A stretch of 14,667 nt of DNA from Kiritimatiellales bacterium (GTDB lineage: Bacteria > Verrucomicrobiota > Kiritimatiellia > Kiritimatiellales > Pontiellaceae). This document shows positions 1 through 6,988 of the stretch, one piece after another. The stretch is from positions 1 through 14,667 of the forward strand of contig DAOVNC010000036.1 in assembly GCA_030630445.1 (NCBI GenBank). Reading direction: 5' to 3'. A program made the position numbers and the translations under genes. The first letter of the stretch is position 1. Every line of letters begins with the position of its first letter. The notes under the pieces are model-generated. The model made no database searches and had not been told where the DNA came from. It was given only the letters and a program-made list of their open reading frames with translations.

Positions 1-2
1 AG

Positions 3-2507
3 GTGGGCGGAGCCGATGTGGAACCCGAAGGGATTCAAAAAATCGATCGTATATCGGTTCCTGAACTCCAAGAAATTTGCTCCAATCTAAAAATAATCCA
101 AGCGCAAGTAGACAACGCCGATGCCGGGTTTAATCCGCTCGGGCTGGCGCGCGATGTGGTGCCTTTCGATATTAGCCCCGCCGAAATTGATGCCGGTAAA
201 ACCCATTTTGAGCAAATCTATGAGCGTGCTAAAGTGGCCTTGCAAAATGCCGAGACGGTCTTTAATCATGTAAAGGGCACGTCGCAGGATATGCGGGCGC
301 AAGCCGATTCTATCTATGGGCGGCAGCAGGCGCTGGCCGAACAGGAACTGGATTTTCACAACCGCTTAATCGAAATCTTCGGTTATCCCTATCCCGATGA
401 TATTGGTCCCGGAAAAACCTATCCCGAGGGATATGCGGGACCGGACTTGATTAATTATCAGATCCTCGACCTAGAAGATTTTATGAGCGATGTTCCCGCT
501 GGAACGCCGGTTGATGTGGAGGTTTATCGCTATAAATTTGAAGCATCGGATGAACCCACTAAAGACACCGATTACACCTTAGATGGAACCAATAGCGTTG
601 GAACCATTACGGTATGGGTGGCGGAAAACGGGTTAAAGGTAAAACCCACGGACTGGACCAGTCGACGGCCTGCATCGGGCGAACTTCAACTAGCACTGAT
701 GGATTATGTGCAACAATACTACCATCTCAAAGCGCAAGGGGAGTATTATGAAAAGCTGATGGAGTGGATCGAATCGCATTTTGCCCTACTCAAAGACTCC
801 ACCGACCGAACCATTGATAGCTGGAAGGCCATTGATAAAAATACCGATCAGATGAAAACGGTTTCGGGCTGGATTGCAGGATTGAAAATCACGAAGAACC
901 TGATTGAACTCGTGGCAGAAGCGGCTTCGGAAGCACTGATAAGAGAGGCGGATATTATTCCTAAAGCAATTGAAGGCGTTACCGGGCCGTTCCCCGTGGT
1001 CCAAGGCGAAGAATCGTTGTCGGCGGAAGTGAAGGAGGCAATAACAATCGCCAAGTGGGCAGAATTTATCTCTGCGAATTTGTCGGAAGATGCCGTGATT
1101 GGGCTGGAGTCGAGGCGGGAAAAATTGGAAGTGGATTTGGAACTGCTTCTTGCGGAAAATGAATATAAAACCAGCATTCAAGAGCATATCTTAGAATTCG
1201 AAGAATCTATGCGCGAACAGTTTATCCGAGAGTCGGAGTTGCTGGCGCAAGTCGAAGCCTTCAAACAATCCTATCAGCGTTATTTAAATATCAAGACGCA
1301 GGGTGAATTGATGATGGTGAAACGCGCGCAGGTGCGGGCCCAATTTGCTCACCGCATCCAAGAAAACCGCTATGCCGATATGGCGTTCCGTATCTTCCGC
1401 AATGAGGCGTTGCAAAAATATACGGCGACGTTCGATCTCGCCGCTCGCTATGTCTATCTCGCGGCTAAAGCCTATGATTATGAAACAGCGTTGCTGGATA
1501 CCGATACCGCCTCCTCGCCGGGAAGTAGGTTCCTGTCCGATATTGTCCGAGCCCGCTCATTGGGCGTGCTGGTCAATGGCGAACCCCAGCCTTATGGCGG
1601 CAGTGGCGACCCGGGACTGGCGGATATTATGGCCCGCATGAAAACCGATTGGGACGTGGTGAAAACCCGGTTTGGCTTTAATAATCCCGATACCGAAACC
1701 AGCCGATTCTCCCTGCGCTCCGAACGCTTCCGGATTTCACCGTCCTTGAAGAGCGATGAAACGTGGCGGAACAAACTCCATACCTATATCGTCGATGATC
1801 TGAATCAATGGGCTCCCTTTAAGCGCTATTGCAAACCCTTCACGGCCTCTTCCGAACCGCAACCCGCGCTGGTCATTCCTTTCGATACGACGGTACTATT
1901 TGGTAAAAACTTTTTTGGACGCGATCTCGCCGCCGGTGATAACGCGTACGATCCCAGCCATCAGGCAACGAAAATTCGTTCCGTTGGAATTTGGTTTACG
2001 GGTTATAACACCACCTTTAACACCAATAGCATCGGCGGTGGACTGGCGAATGAACCCCGCGTTTATTTGATTCCAATCGGCGAGGATGTTATGCGAACGC
2101 CCTCGGGAAATCATGATGCGTTGCGGCACTGGAAGGTGCAGGATCAAGCGATGCCACTCCCCTATAATATTGGCGGGGCGGATTTGGATAATCCCGAGTG
2201 GATTCCGGTGAATGATTCACTGACGGAAAATATGGGGCAGATCCGCCGCTACACCTCCCTGCGCGCCTATCACGATCGCGGACAGTTTGTGGAAGCGGAA
2301 ACCCACAATAATGCCCGATTGGTGGGACGCTCGGTCTGGAATACCCAATGGTATTTGGTAATCCCAGGCGGCACATTGCTCGACGATGCCGACGAGGGCA
2401 TTCAACGCTTTATCTATGGGGCGGAAATGCCCGATGGCACGCGTGATGGCCATGGTGTGAAGGATGTTAAACTATTTTTCCAAACCTATTCATTGTGGGG
2501 AGACTAA
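3..2507 (+). CDS. C-terminal part of a large helical protein of unknown function (5' end outside window)
   Basis: The frame is open from the window edge, and the GTG at position 3 has no visible ribosome site, so the true start almost certainly lies upstream. Of the 834 residues seen, about 225-500 are rich in charged heptad-like helices (for example around 365-460), suggesting long helical bundles or coiled coil. About 610-834 is rich in aromatic and beta-prone residues and ends in FFQTYSLWGD, a compact C-terminal domain. No catalytic motif was recognised. A proline/glycine-rich stretch near residues 126-150 (GYPYPDDIGPGKTYPEGY) separates an N-terminal helical part from a beta-type part. The overall order, helical shaft then beta-rich C-terminal domain, loosely recalls the TcA subunit of Tc toxins, but this is an impression of architecture only. 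The stop is one base before the next gene, so the two are probably co-transcribed. Real gene: very likely. Function: unknown. Confidence 0.8.
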   Translation: MGGADVEPEGIQKIDRISVPELQEICSNLKIIQAQVDNADAGFNPLGLARDVVPFDISPAEIDAGKTHFEQIYERAKVALQNAETVFNHVKGTSQDMRAQADSIYGRQQALAEQELDFHNRLIEIFGYPYPDDIGPGKTYPEGYAGPDLINYQILDLEDFMSDVPAGTPVDVEVYRYKFEASDEPTKDTDYTLDGTNSVGTITVWVAENGLKVKPTDWTSRRPASGELQLALMDYVQQYYHLKAQGEYYEKLMEWIESHFALLKDSTDRTIDSWKAIDKNTDQMKTVSGWIAGLKITKNLIELVAEAASEALIREADIIPKAIEGVTGPFPVVQGEESLSAEVKEAITIAKWAEFISANLSEDAVIGLESRREKLEVDLELLLAENEYKTSIQEHILEFEESMREQFIRESELLAQVEAFKQSYQRYLNIKTQGELMMVKRAQVRAQFAHRIQENRYADMAFRIFRNEALQKYTATFDLAARYVYLAAKAYDYETALLDTDTASSPGSRFLSDIVRARSLGVLVNGEPQPYGGSGDPGLADIMARMKTDWDVVKTRFGFNNPDTETSRFSLRSERFRISPSLKSDETWRNKLHTYIVDDLNQWAPFKRYCKPFTASSEPQPALVIPFDTTVLFGKNFFGRDLAAGDNAYDPSHQATKIRSVGIWFTGYNTTFNTNSIGGGLANEPRVYLIPIGEDVMRTPSGNHDALRHWKVQDQAMPLPYNIGGADLDNPEWIPVNDSLTENMGQIRRYTSLRAYHDRGQFVEAETHNNARLVGRSVWNTQWYLVIPGGTLLDDADEGIQRFIYGAEMPDGTRDGHGVKDVKLFFQTYSLWGD

Positions 2508-2508
2508 T

Positions 2509-3348
2509 ATGATTTTTACCTGGAAACAAACGATGGGGTTCGTGGCGCTCTGTCTTCTCCCCACCCTAGCGGTTCAAGCGGGATTGCCCCAGCCGATGTG
2601 TATTTTCTATGGGCAAGCCAAGGATGATTTTGGTTGGCCGTATATGGACAATGCCTCCGTTGTGTTGCGTGTTGGAACCAACGAATATGCCCGCCACACC
2701 ATCACGGGCTCGCTTACACCCGGCGTTAACTTTGCGCTTTATGTTCATCTCGACGATGGGCGCGGCGACGAAGTCTATACTCAACATGCCCTTCACATGG
2801 GCGAAGGGTTCGAGATTGTTGTGCGCGATAATGATGGCGAAAAAACAATTATGGAGGTGGAGTCTCTTCCTCTCGTCGGAACTCCGGGCGATGTGATTCG
2901 CCTCAACGTAACCGCCGGAACCGATTCCGATGGCGATGGATTGCCCGATGAATGGGAACAATATCTCGTAGATGGATCGTCCGACCCCTCCATCAATTCG
3001 GTGGAAGATATCCATCCCTCCGACGATTTCGACGGCGATGGCTCTTCCAATATAAATGAATACCGCGCCGGAACCTTTGCCTTTTTGGACTACGACTATT
3101 TCTTCGCGGAACAAGTAACAATGCTTCCCAACCAATGGATGCAAATCGAATTTCTCAGCACCCCCGGAAAGGTCTATCGAATTTCCTCAAGAACCAACTT
3201 AGCGAGTCAGGTTTGGAGCGACTGTGCGTATGCTACCCAGCATGAAGGATCCTTACTAAACCAACCGCTCGAAGGAGACGGTAGCTGGCTCTCGTTCTAT
3301 CTGAAAATGAATGAGATTTCGGAATTCTATAACATGACCGTGGAGTAG
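2509..3348 (+). CDS. Secreted protein with thrombospondin-3/EF-hand-like calcium-binding loops
   Basis: 279 residues from the ATG at 2509, chosen over an in-frame upstream start at 2464 because it gives a clean signal peptide (hydrophobic 9-22, likely cut after AVQA at 24) and has GGGGAG seven bases upstream, inside the end of the preceding gene. After the signal, about 30-135 looks like a beta-sandwich (Ig-like) domain. Two acidic loops follow: DSDGDGLPDEWE at 139-150 and DDFDGDGSSNINEY at 172-185, spaced like paired calcium-binding repeats of the thrombospondin type 3/dockerin kind. This LPDEWE form is frequent in exported proteins of Verrucomicrobia, Lentisphaerae and Kiritimatiellota. The last 85 residues form another beta-rich module (VYRISSRTN, WLSFYLK). 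It lies one base after the large helical protein and three before the PEP-CTERM gene, so it probably works with one or both outside the cytoplasm. Exact role unknown. Confidence 0.85.
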   Translation: MIFTWKQTMGFVALCLLPTLAVQAGLPQPMCIFYGQAKDDFGWPYMDNASVVLRVGTNEYARHTITGSLTPGVNFALYVHLDDGRGDEVYTQHALHMGEGFEIVVRDNDGEKTIMEVESLPLVGTPGDVIRLNVTAGTDSDGDGLPDEWEQYLVDGSSDPSINSVEDIHPSDDFDGDGSSNINEYRAGTFAFLDYDYFFAEQVTMLPNQWMQIEFLSTPGKVYRISSRTNLASQVWSDCAYATQHEGSLLNQPLEGDGSWLSFYLKMNEISEFYNMTVE

Positions 3349-3351
3349 AAA

Positions 3352-4134
3352 ATGAAACGAAAACAAATCCGGCACCTCGCCCTGTTTCTGAGTCTTTTGC
3401 TCGCTTCCTTCGCCCATGCTGAAGTCGTTGCCATCGACAATGCCGATAACGACCCCTATCCCGTCACAGGTTTTCTGCCGGGTGATAATGGCGGCGCTGG
3501 ATTTGAATCGTGGGAGGAACTAGAAGTTGGAACACCCGGATCAATGTATCTTTCATCGTCCATCGACAACGATTCCTCTTCGTGGGGAATCGATGGAACC
3601 TATGCGCTCGGTCGTGAACTTTCTCAACCCCTCGCCATCGGAAGCTGGAACTTTCTCGCTCAACACGATGCCGACAACCAAAACTTCTCTGGCTTTAATC
3701 TAAAAACTTCTGCCAACGGAACCTCCTTTACGAGCGATGAAATTTTTCGTATCGGGATGGATCCGAACCAGATCGGCTATGACACAAGAGGGGTCTATGT
3801 TTCCACGAACGCCGGGGCGGACTATCTTTTTCTCGACTGTGGTTGGGTTGATGGAGAGGGGGATACGATTGAATACACCATCGGGTGGGACACCTTCGCC
3901 GGAAGCTACACCCTCGCCGTAAGCAACCAAACCGAATCCGTGGCCGCCACCTTCTCCGGAAGCCTCGCATCGGGAACTTCGATCGCTCAATTAGGAGTGG
4001 CCGTCTTTGGAGCAGGAACCGACGAAAGCATTGCCTTCGACGCCTACACCGTCATCCCCGAACCGCGCGTTTTCGGGTCACTTGTGTTCAGCGTCCTGAC
4101 GATGGGGTTCCTTCGAAAGCGCTTCCTTATCTGA
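3352..4134 (+). CDS. PEP-CTERM sorting-domain exported protein
   Basis: 260 residues. The N-terminus is a signal peptide (MKRKQIRH, then hydrophobic 9-20, likely cut after AHA at 23). The C-terminus is a classic PEP-CTERM signal: IPEP at 235-238, a hydrophobic segment at about 240-253 and a basic end (RKR at 255-257). In this family the tripartite tail directs processing by an exosortase and anchoring or release at the cell surface, so the genome should encode an exosortase, none of which is in this window. The body (24-230) is rich in Ser, Gly, Asp and aromatic residues and is probably an all-beta jelly-roll; no active-site motif was recognised. The start follows GGAG, which overlaps the end of the previous gene, indicating translational coupling. 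It converges with the DUF58 gene 30 bases downstream, with no obvious hairpin terminator between them. Confidence 0.88.
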   Translation: MKRKQIRHLALFLSLLLASFAHAEVVAIDNADNDPYPVTGFLPGDNGGAGFESWEELEVGTPGSMYLSSSIDNDSSSWGIDGTYALGRELSQPLAIGSWNFLAQHDADNQNFSGFNLKTSANGTSFTSDEIFRIGMDPNQIGYDTRGVYVSTNAGADYLFLDCGWVDGEGDTIEYTIGWDTFAGSYTLAVSNQTESVAATFSGSLASGTSIAQLGVAVFGAGTDESIAFDAYTVIPEPRVFGSLVFSVLTMGFLRKRFLI

Positions 4135-4164
4135 CCTTTGGTTTTGAATCCTCGACCTTCTTGC

Positions 4165-5055
4165 TCACAGTGTTTGCCTCCGTTCGCGGGTATGGAAGAA
4201 GCGGATAAGGTCGCGCATGTAGTCGCGGTCGGTATGAATGTCGATTTGGTCGATATTGAGGCGCGCAAGGGATTCCTTGATCTCCAAGTGGTGCGCGCGC
4301 GCGGCGATGTTGAATTTTTTGCGGGCGACGGGGCTGGCGGTATCGACGAGGGCTTGTTCGCCGGTTTCGGCATCGGCCAGCTCGACGAGCCCCGCGTTTG
4401 GCAGGGTCAGTTCGCGCGGGTCGGTGATGGTGACGGCGATGAGGTCGTAGTGGATGGCGGCAAGCTTGAGGGCTTTGTTGTATTCCGAATCCTGGAAGTC
4501 GGAGATGAGGAAGGTGACGCACTTCTTTTTGACCATTTTCCCGAGGTAGTCGAGCGCGCAGGAAATGCAGGTGCCTTTGCGTTTTGGCTCAAAGCTGAGG
4601 ATTTCGCGGATAATGTGCAGGACGTGGAGCTGGCCTTTGCCGGGCGGAATGAAGAGCTCGATCTCGTCGGTGAAGATGATAAGTCCGACCTTGTCGTTGT
4701 TCTTGATGGCGGAGAAGGCGAGGAGGCCGCAGAGCTCGGCGGCAGTTTCGTTCTTCGTTTTTTCGACGGAGCCAAAGGAGCCGGAGGCGGATAGGTCGGC
4801 GAGGAAAAAGAGGGATTGTTCGCGCTCTTCGATGAAGCGCTTGACGAAGGGCTTGCCCGTGCGGGCGGTCACGTTCCAGTCGATGGTTCGCACCTCGTCG
4901 CCGGGCTGGTATTCGCGCACCTCGTCGAACTCCATCCCGCGCCCCTTGAAGACGCTTTTGTATTCGCCTCCCAGCAGCTCGTCGACGACCTTGCGGCTGA
5001 CGATGTCGATCTGGCGCACCTTCTTGAGGAGGTCTTTGTGGGATTGAGAAGACAT
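4165..5055 (-). CDS. DUF58 domain protein (von Willebrand A-like), partner of MoxR
   Basis: 296 residues from the ATG at 5055. The DUF58 signature is clear: GRGMEFDEVREYQPGDEVR from residue 38, followed by TIDWNVTART. A vWA-like fold follows with a MIDAS-type DLSAS at 87-91 and alternating hydrophobic strands (VGLIIFTDEIELF, CVTFLISDF). There is no transmembrane segment, so a cytoplasmic protein is expected. DUF58 proteins are usually encoded next to MoxR ATPases and are thought to act with them in metal-dependent folding or assembly of envelope or vWA complexes; here the moxR gene lies upstream on the same strand but is separated by a four-helix-bundle gene and two repeats. The frame stays open a further 37 codons upstream, through repeat copy A, to an ATG at 5166. 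I reject that extension because it is repeat sequence. No good ribosome site precedes 5055. The BatA/BatB genes often found downstream are absent. Confidence 0.9.
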   Translation of the reverse strand: MSSQSHKDLLKKVRQIDIVSRKVVDELLGGEYKSVFKGRGMEFDEVREYQPGDEVRTIDWNVTARTGKPFVKRFIEEREQSLFFLADLSASGSFGSVEKTKNETAAELCGLLAFSAIKNNDKVGLIIFTDEIELFIPPGKGQLHVLHIIREILSFEPKRKGTCISCALDYLGKMVKKKCVTFLISDFQDSEYNKALKLAAIHYDLIAVTITDPRELTLPNAGLVELADAETGEQALVDTASPVARKKFNIAARAHHLEIKESLARLNIDQIDIHTDRDYMRDLIRFFHTRERRQTL

Positions 5056-5058
5056 GGT

Positions 5059-5175
5059 AATTAAGAATTCAGATTTCAGAATGAAGAATGGTTGACGGAG
5101 AGTGCCCCGTACCCCCTGAAAATAAAGGCGTCGCAGACCCACCATTCTGCATTCTGAAATCTGCATTCTTCATTT
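5059..5175 (-). repeat. Palindromic interspersed repeat, copy A (34-base inverted arms)
   Basis: 117 bp between the four-helix-bundle stop codon and the DUF58 start. The arms at 5059-5092 and 5141-5174 are inverted repeats matching at 31 of 34 positions, separated by a 48-base centre. In RNA this would fold as a long hairpin. It matches copy B in the same orientation with five substitutions and one single-base indel. The arm end facing the upstream gene (AAATGAAGAATGCAG in the transcribed sense) touches the TAA of the four-helix-bundle gene. I see no clear target-site duplication. MITE-like or REP-like behaviour is an inference; only two copies are visible here. Confidence 0.92.
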
Positions 5176-5528
5176 TATTTGTGGTTCTGCGCTGTTTTGC
5201 GCGAGGCCGCCATTATGGCCGTGAGTTCTTCGGCTTCCTTTTTGAGCGGTTCAACTTTTTCTTTTTCAAGAAGGTCGCCATCCATAATGAGTTCAAGCCA
5301 AAATTCAGTTTCGTCGGATTCTTCCAGAACGGTTCCAATCTTGGCGATGAACTCCGCATTGGAGCGCGCGCGACAAGCCGCGCGATAATTTGCGCCGACG
5401 GAAGACCCTGATCGCATGATTTGCTTGGCAATCACACGCCCGGCAACGGTATTGGGCAGCGCATCGACCAATTTCATGATACGCAAGGCAAACGATTTTG
5501 TGCGTTGTTTGAGTTCGTCGCCTTTCAT
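5175..5528 (-). CDS. Four-helix-bundle protein (S23 / 23S rRNA intervening-sequence protein family)
   Basis: 117 residues from the ATG at 5528, preceded by GGAG seven bases away; a TTG four codons further upstream is less likely. The sequence carries the family pattern: SFALRIMKLVDALP near the start, a central RSGSSVGANYRAACRARS at 39-56, then EFIAKIGTVLEESDETEFWL at 59-78 and a charged last helix. This is the TIGR02436/PF05635 family, first described from ORFs inside intervening sequences of 23S rRNA genes and structurally related to Avd of diversity-generating retroelements. Free-standing copies have no settled function; a basic surface and nucleic-acid binding are plausible. It sits between moxR and DUF58, which are normally adjacent, and is bracketed by two direct copies of a palindromic repeat, so it probably arrived as an insert. 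No reverse transcriptase or variable target gene is nearby. Confidence 0.93.
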   Translation of the reverse strand: MKGDELKQRTKSFALRIMKLVDALPNTVAGRVIAKQIMRSGSSVGANYRAACRARSNAEFIAKIGTVLEESDETEFWLELIMDGDLLEKEKVEPLKKEAEELTAIMAASRKTAQNHK

Positions 5529-5568
5529 GGGTTTCTCCAATTGATAAAATTAAGAATCAAGAACTAGG

Positions 5569-5686
5569 AATTAAGAATTCAGATTTCAGAATGAAGAATG
5601 GTTGACGGGGAGTGCCCCGTACCCCCTTGAAAACAAAGGCGGCGCAGACCCGCCATTCTGCATTCTTAAATCTGCATTCTTCATTT
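5569..5686 (-). repeat. Palindromic interspersed repeat, copy B (direct copy of A)
   Basis: 118 bp between the moxR stop codon and the four-helix-bundle gene, same orientation as copy A and about 95% identical. Arms are at 5569-5602 and 5652-5685. The centre contains a perfect small hairpin, CGGGG-AGTG-CCCCG at 5606-5619, which has one mismatch in copy A. The repeat begins at the base next to the moxR TAG. A 10-base piece of the outer arm, AATTAAGAAT, occurs again at 5548-5557, so this outer end may have been extended or partly duplicated. Confidence 0.92.
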
Positions 5687-6676
5687 CTAAGGCACTTCAA
5701 CGGTTTCCAAAATCTGGCGAAGGATATCTTCCGAGCTTTTTTCTTCGGCGGCGGCTTCGTAGGAGAGGATGACGCGGTGGCGGAGGATGTCGAGTGCGAC
5801 ATCTTTAATGTCTTGCGGGACAACGTAGCCGCGACCGTTGAGCATGGCGCGACCGCGCGACGCGACGGCGAGGAAGATGCTGGCGCGTGGCGAGGCCCCG
5901 TAGCGGATGAGGTCGGCGCAATCGAGCCCGAACCGGGCGGGATCACGCGTGGCCTGGACGAGGTCGAGGATGTAGTGCTCGAGCTTCTCGTCCATGAAGA
6001 CCTCGTCGACCATGCCGCGCAGGCGGTTGATGTCGGCAACCTCCATGACGGCGTTGACAGACAGGTCGACCGAGGTTTTGCCCATGCGCTTGAGGATGCG
6101 GTGCTCCTCGTCTTTGGAGGGATAGACGATGTCGAGCTTGAACATGAAGCGGTCGACCTGCGCCTCGGGGAGGTGGTAGGTGCCTTCCTGTTCGATGGGG
6201 TTTTGGGTGGCGAGGACGAGGAAGGGCTCGTCGAGTTTGTAGGTTTGGTCGCCAATGGTGATTTGGTGCTCCTGCATGGCTTCGAGCAGGGCGCTCTGTA
6301 CCTTGGCGGGGGAGCGGTTGATTTCGTCGGCAAGGATAATGTTGGCGAAGATCGGCCCTTTGTGCGGAGTGAACTCGTTGGTCTTCGGGTTGTACATCAT
6401 CGTTCCGATGAGGTCGCCAGGCAGCAGGTCGGGGGTGAATTGGATGCGGTTGAACCCGGCGTGCAGCGTCTGCGCGAGCGTGGTGACCGCGAGCGTCTTG
6501 GCGAGGCCGGGAATCCCTTCGATGAGTACATGGCCGTTGCAGAGCAGCGCCAGCAACAGGCTTTCGATCAAATCCTCTTGGCCGATGATCACCTTGGCCA
6601 CTTCCTCGCGCACTTTTTGGAGGACTTCACTCTCCGTTTGGTAGCGCTCGTTCATTTTCACAATATCGTCATGCAT
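5687..6676 (-). CDS. MoxR-family AAA+ ATPase
   Basis: 329 residues, the usual MoxR length. Start chosen at the ATG at 6676, with AGAGAGG about six bases upstream; a longer in-frame reading up to 6787 has no support. Motifs in order: Walker A GIPGLAKT at 54-61, pre-sensor region LLPGDLIGTMMYNP at 84-97, Walker B ILADEINRSPAKVQSALLEA at 114-133, sensor 1 ATQNPIEQEGTYHLPEAQVDRF from 156, sensor 2 GASPRAS at 260-266. MoxR proteins are cytoplasmic hexameric ATPases that act as chaperones for maturation of partner complexes, typically with DUF58/vWA proteins. The expected partner gene (DUF58) lies downstream on the same strand, with the four-helix-bundle cassette between. All catalytic residues appear intact. 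Confidence 0.96.
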   Translation of the reverse strand: MHDDIVKMNERYQTESEVLQKVREEVAKVIIGQEDLIESLLLALLCNGHVLIEGIPGLAKTLAVTTLAQTLHAGFNRIQFTPDLLPGDLIGTMMYNPKTNEFTPHKGPIFANIILADEINRSPAKVQSALLEAMQEHQITIGDQTYKLDEPFLVLATQNPIEQEGTYHLPEAQVDRFMFKLDIVYPSKDEEHRILKRMGKTSVDLSVNAVMEVADINRLRGMVDEVFMDEKLEHYILDLVQATRDPARFGLDCADLIRYGASPRASIFLAVASRGRAMLNGRGYVVPQDIKDVALDILRHRVILSYEAAAEEKSSEDILRQILETVEVP

Positions 6677-6720
6677 AGAAAGCCTCTCTTTTCCAAGGGG
6701 GCAATATAGACCTGCCCCGC

Positions 6721-6748
6721 GGTATATAAACAGTAAAGAAACGCTCAA
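6721..6748 (-). promoter_or_regulatory. Candidate sigma-70-type promoter for moxR
   Basis: Reading the minus strand, TTGAGC (6748-6743) and TATACC (6726-6721) are separated by 16 bases and would start transcription roughly 37 bases upstream of the moxR ATG. Both boxes are imperfect and the promoter rules of this organism are unknown. Confidence 0.3.
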
Positions 6749-6861
6749 AATCGGGGCAGTTGGACACGGTTTGCGGGTTTGAATCACCTAATGACCGCAG
6801 GCATTTGTTCCTGTCTGGAAGAATTTCGCCAAGCATCGGGTTCGCCCCTTGATCTGCGGAC

Positions 6862-6888
6862 AAAAATGAAGGGACTTTCATTTTTTTT
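6862..6888. terminator. A/T-rich terminator-like hairpin without an obvious upstream gene
   Basis: AAAAATGAA (6862-6870) pairs with TTCATTTTT (6877-6885) around a GGGACT loop and is followed by more T, with A residues on the other side, so it could work in either direction. It lies between two divergent genes, so no annotated gene ends at it. It could end a small RNA or be a remnant. The stem is weak because it is A/T-rich. Confidence 0.4.
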
Positions 6889-6988
6889 GCATCGAGTAGC
6901 GGCTGCCGTGCCAAGCATAAAAGTTTCCCCGCAAGCTTGCCCTCGCCCAACCATAATCCTACCATGATTTCGAAGAGAGGTGATCGCT

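Larger units (their letters stand above)
5059..5686 (-). mobile_element. Putative composite cassette: repeat - four-helix-bundle gene - repeat
   Basis: A 628 bp unit made of one four-helix-bundle gene flanked by two direct, near-identical palindromic repeats, inserted in the moxR-DUF58 gene pair. It encodes no transposase, integrase or recombinase. Recombination between the copies would remove the gene and leave a single repeat between moxR and DUF58. The arrangement resembles 23S rRNA intervening sequences, in which a protein of the same family is carried within a base-paired insert, but here it lies between protein genes. Mobility is inferred from layout alone. Confidence 0.5.
6677..6988. 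other. 312-base divergent intergenic region between moxR and the thioredoxin-like gene
   Basis: No convincing coding sequence was found. The region holds the candidate moxR promoter, the moxR ribosome site, an A/T-rich hairpin followed by T residues at 6862-6888, and at 6974-6985 the strong ribosome site (AGAGAGGTGATC) of the rightward thioredoxin-like gene. A CATAAT at 6952-6957 could be a -10 box for the rightward gene, but no matching -35 is visible. The rest (about 6780-6860) has no feature I recognise. Confidence 0.6.

Noticed and set aside
3..2507. Naming the first gene a Tc toxin component
   Set aside because: Only the general order of helical and beta-rich parts agrees; no diagnostic motif could be confirmed by eye and no TcB/TcC-like gene is present.
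4138..4794. A 218-codon open frame on the + strand
   Set aside because: Antisense to the DUF58 gene and without a ribosome site or recognisable motif.
5056..5166. N-terminal extension of the DUF58 protein to 333 residues
   Set aside because: The added residues are encoded by the palindromic repeat; similar translated repeat (GVRGTxRQPFFILKSEFLI) appears after copy B where no DUF58 follows. Kept only as a finding to test.
5175..5528. Diversity-generating retroelement accessory (Avd)
   Set aside because: The protein family is related, but no reverse transcriptase, template repeat or variable target gene is in the window.
5059..5686. CRISPR array
   Set aside because: Only two long repeat copies with a protein gene between them; no short regularly spaced repeats and no cas genes.
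5612..6709. A 365-codon open frame on the + strand
   Set aside because: Antisense to moxR, whose Walker and sensor motifs are intact; the Val/Glu/Asp-rich product is a mirror of codon bias.
6669..6965. A 98-codon reading on the - strand upstream of moxR
   Set aside because: It has no ribosome site, overlaps the moxR start and control region, and its composition is not that of a coding gene.
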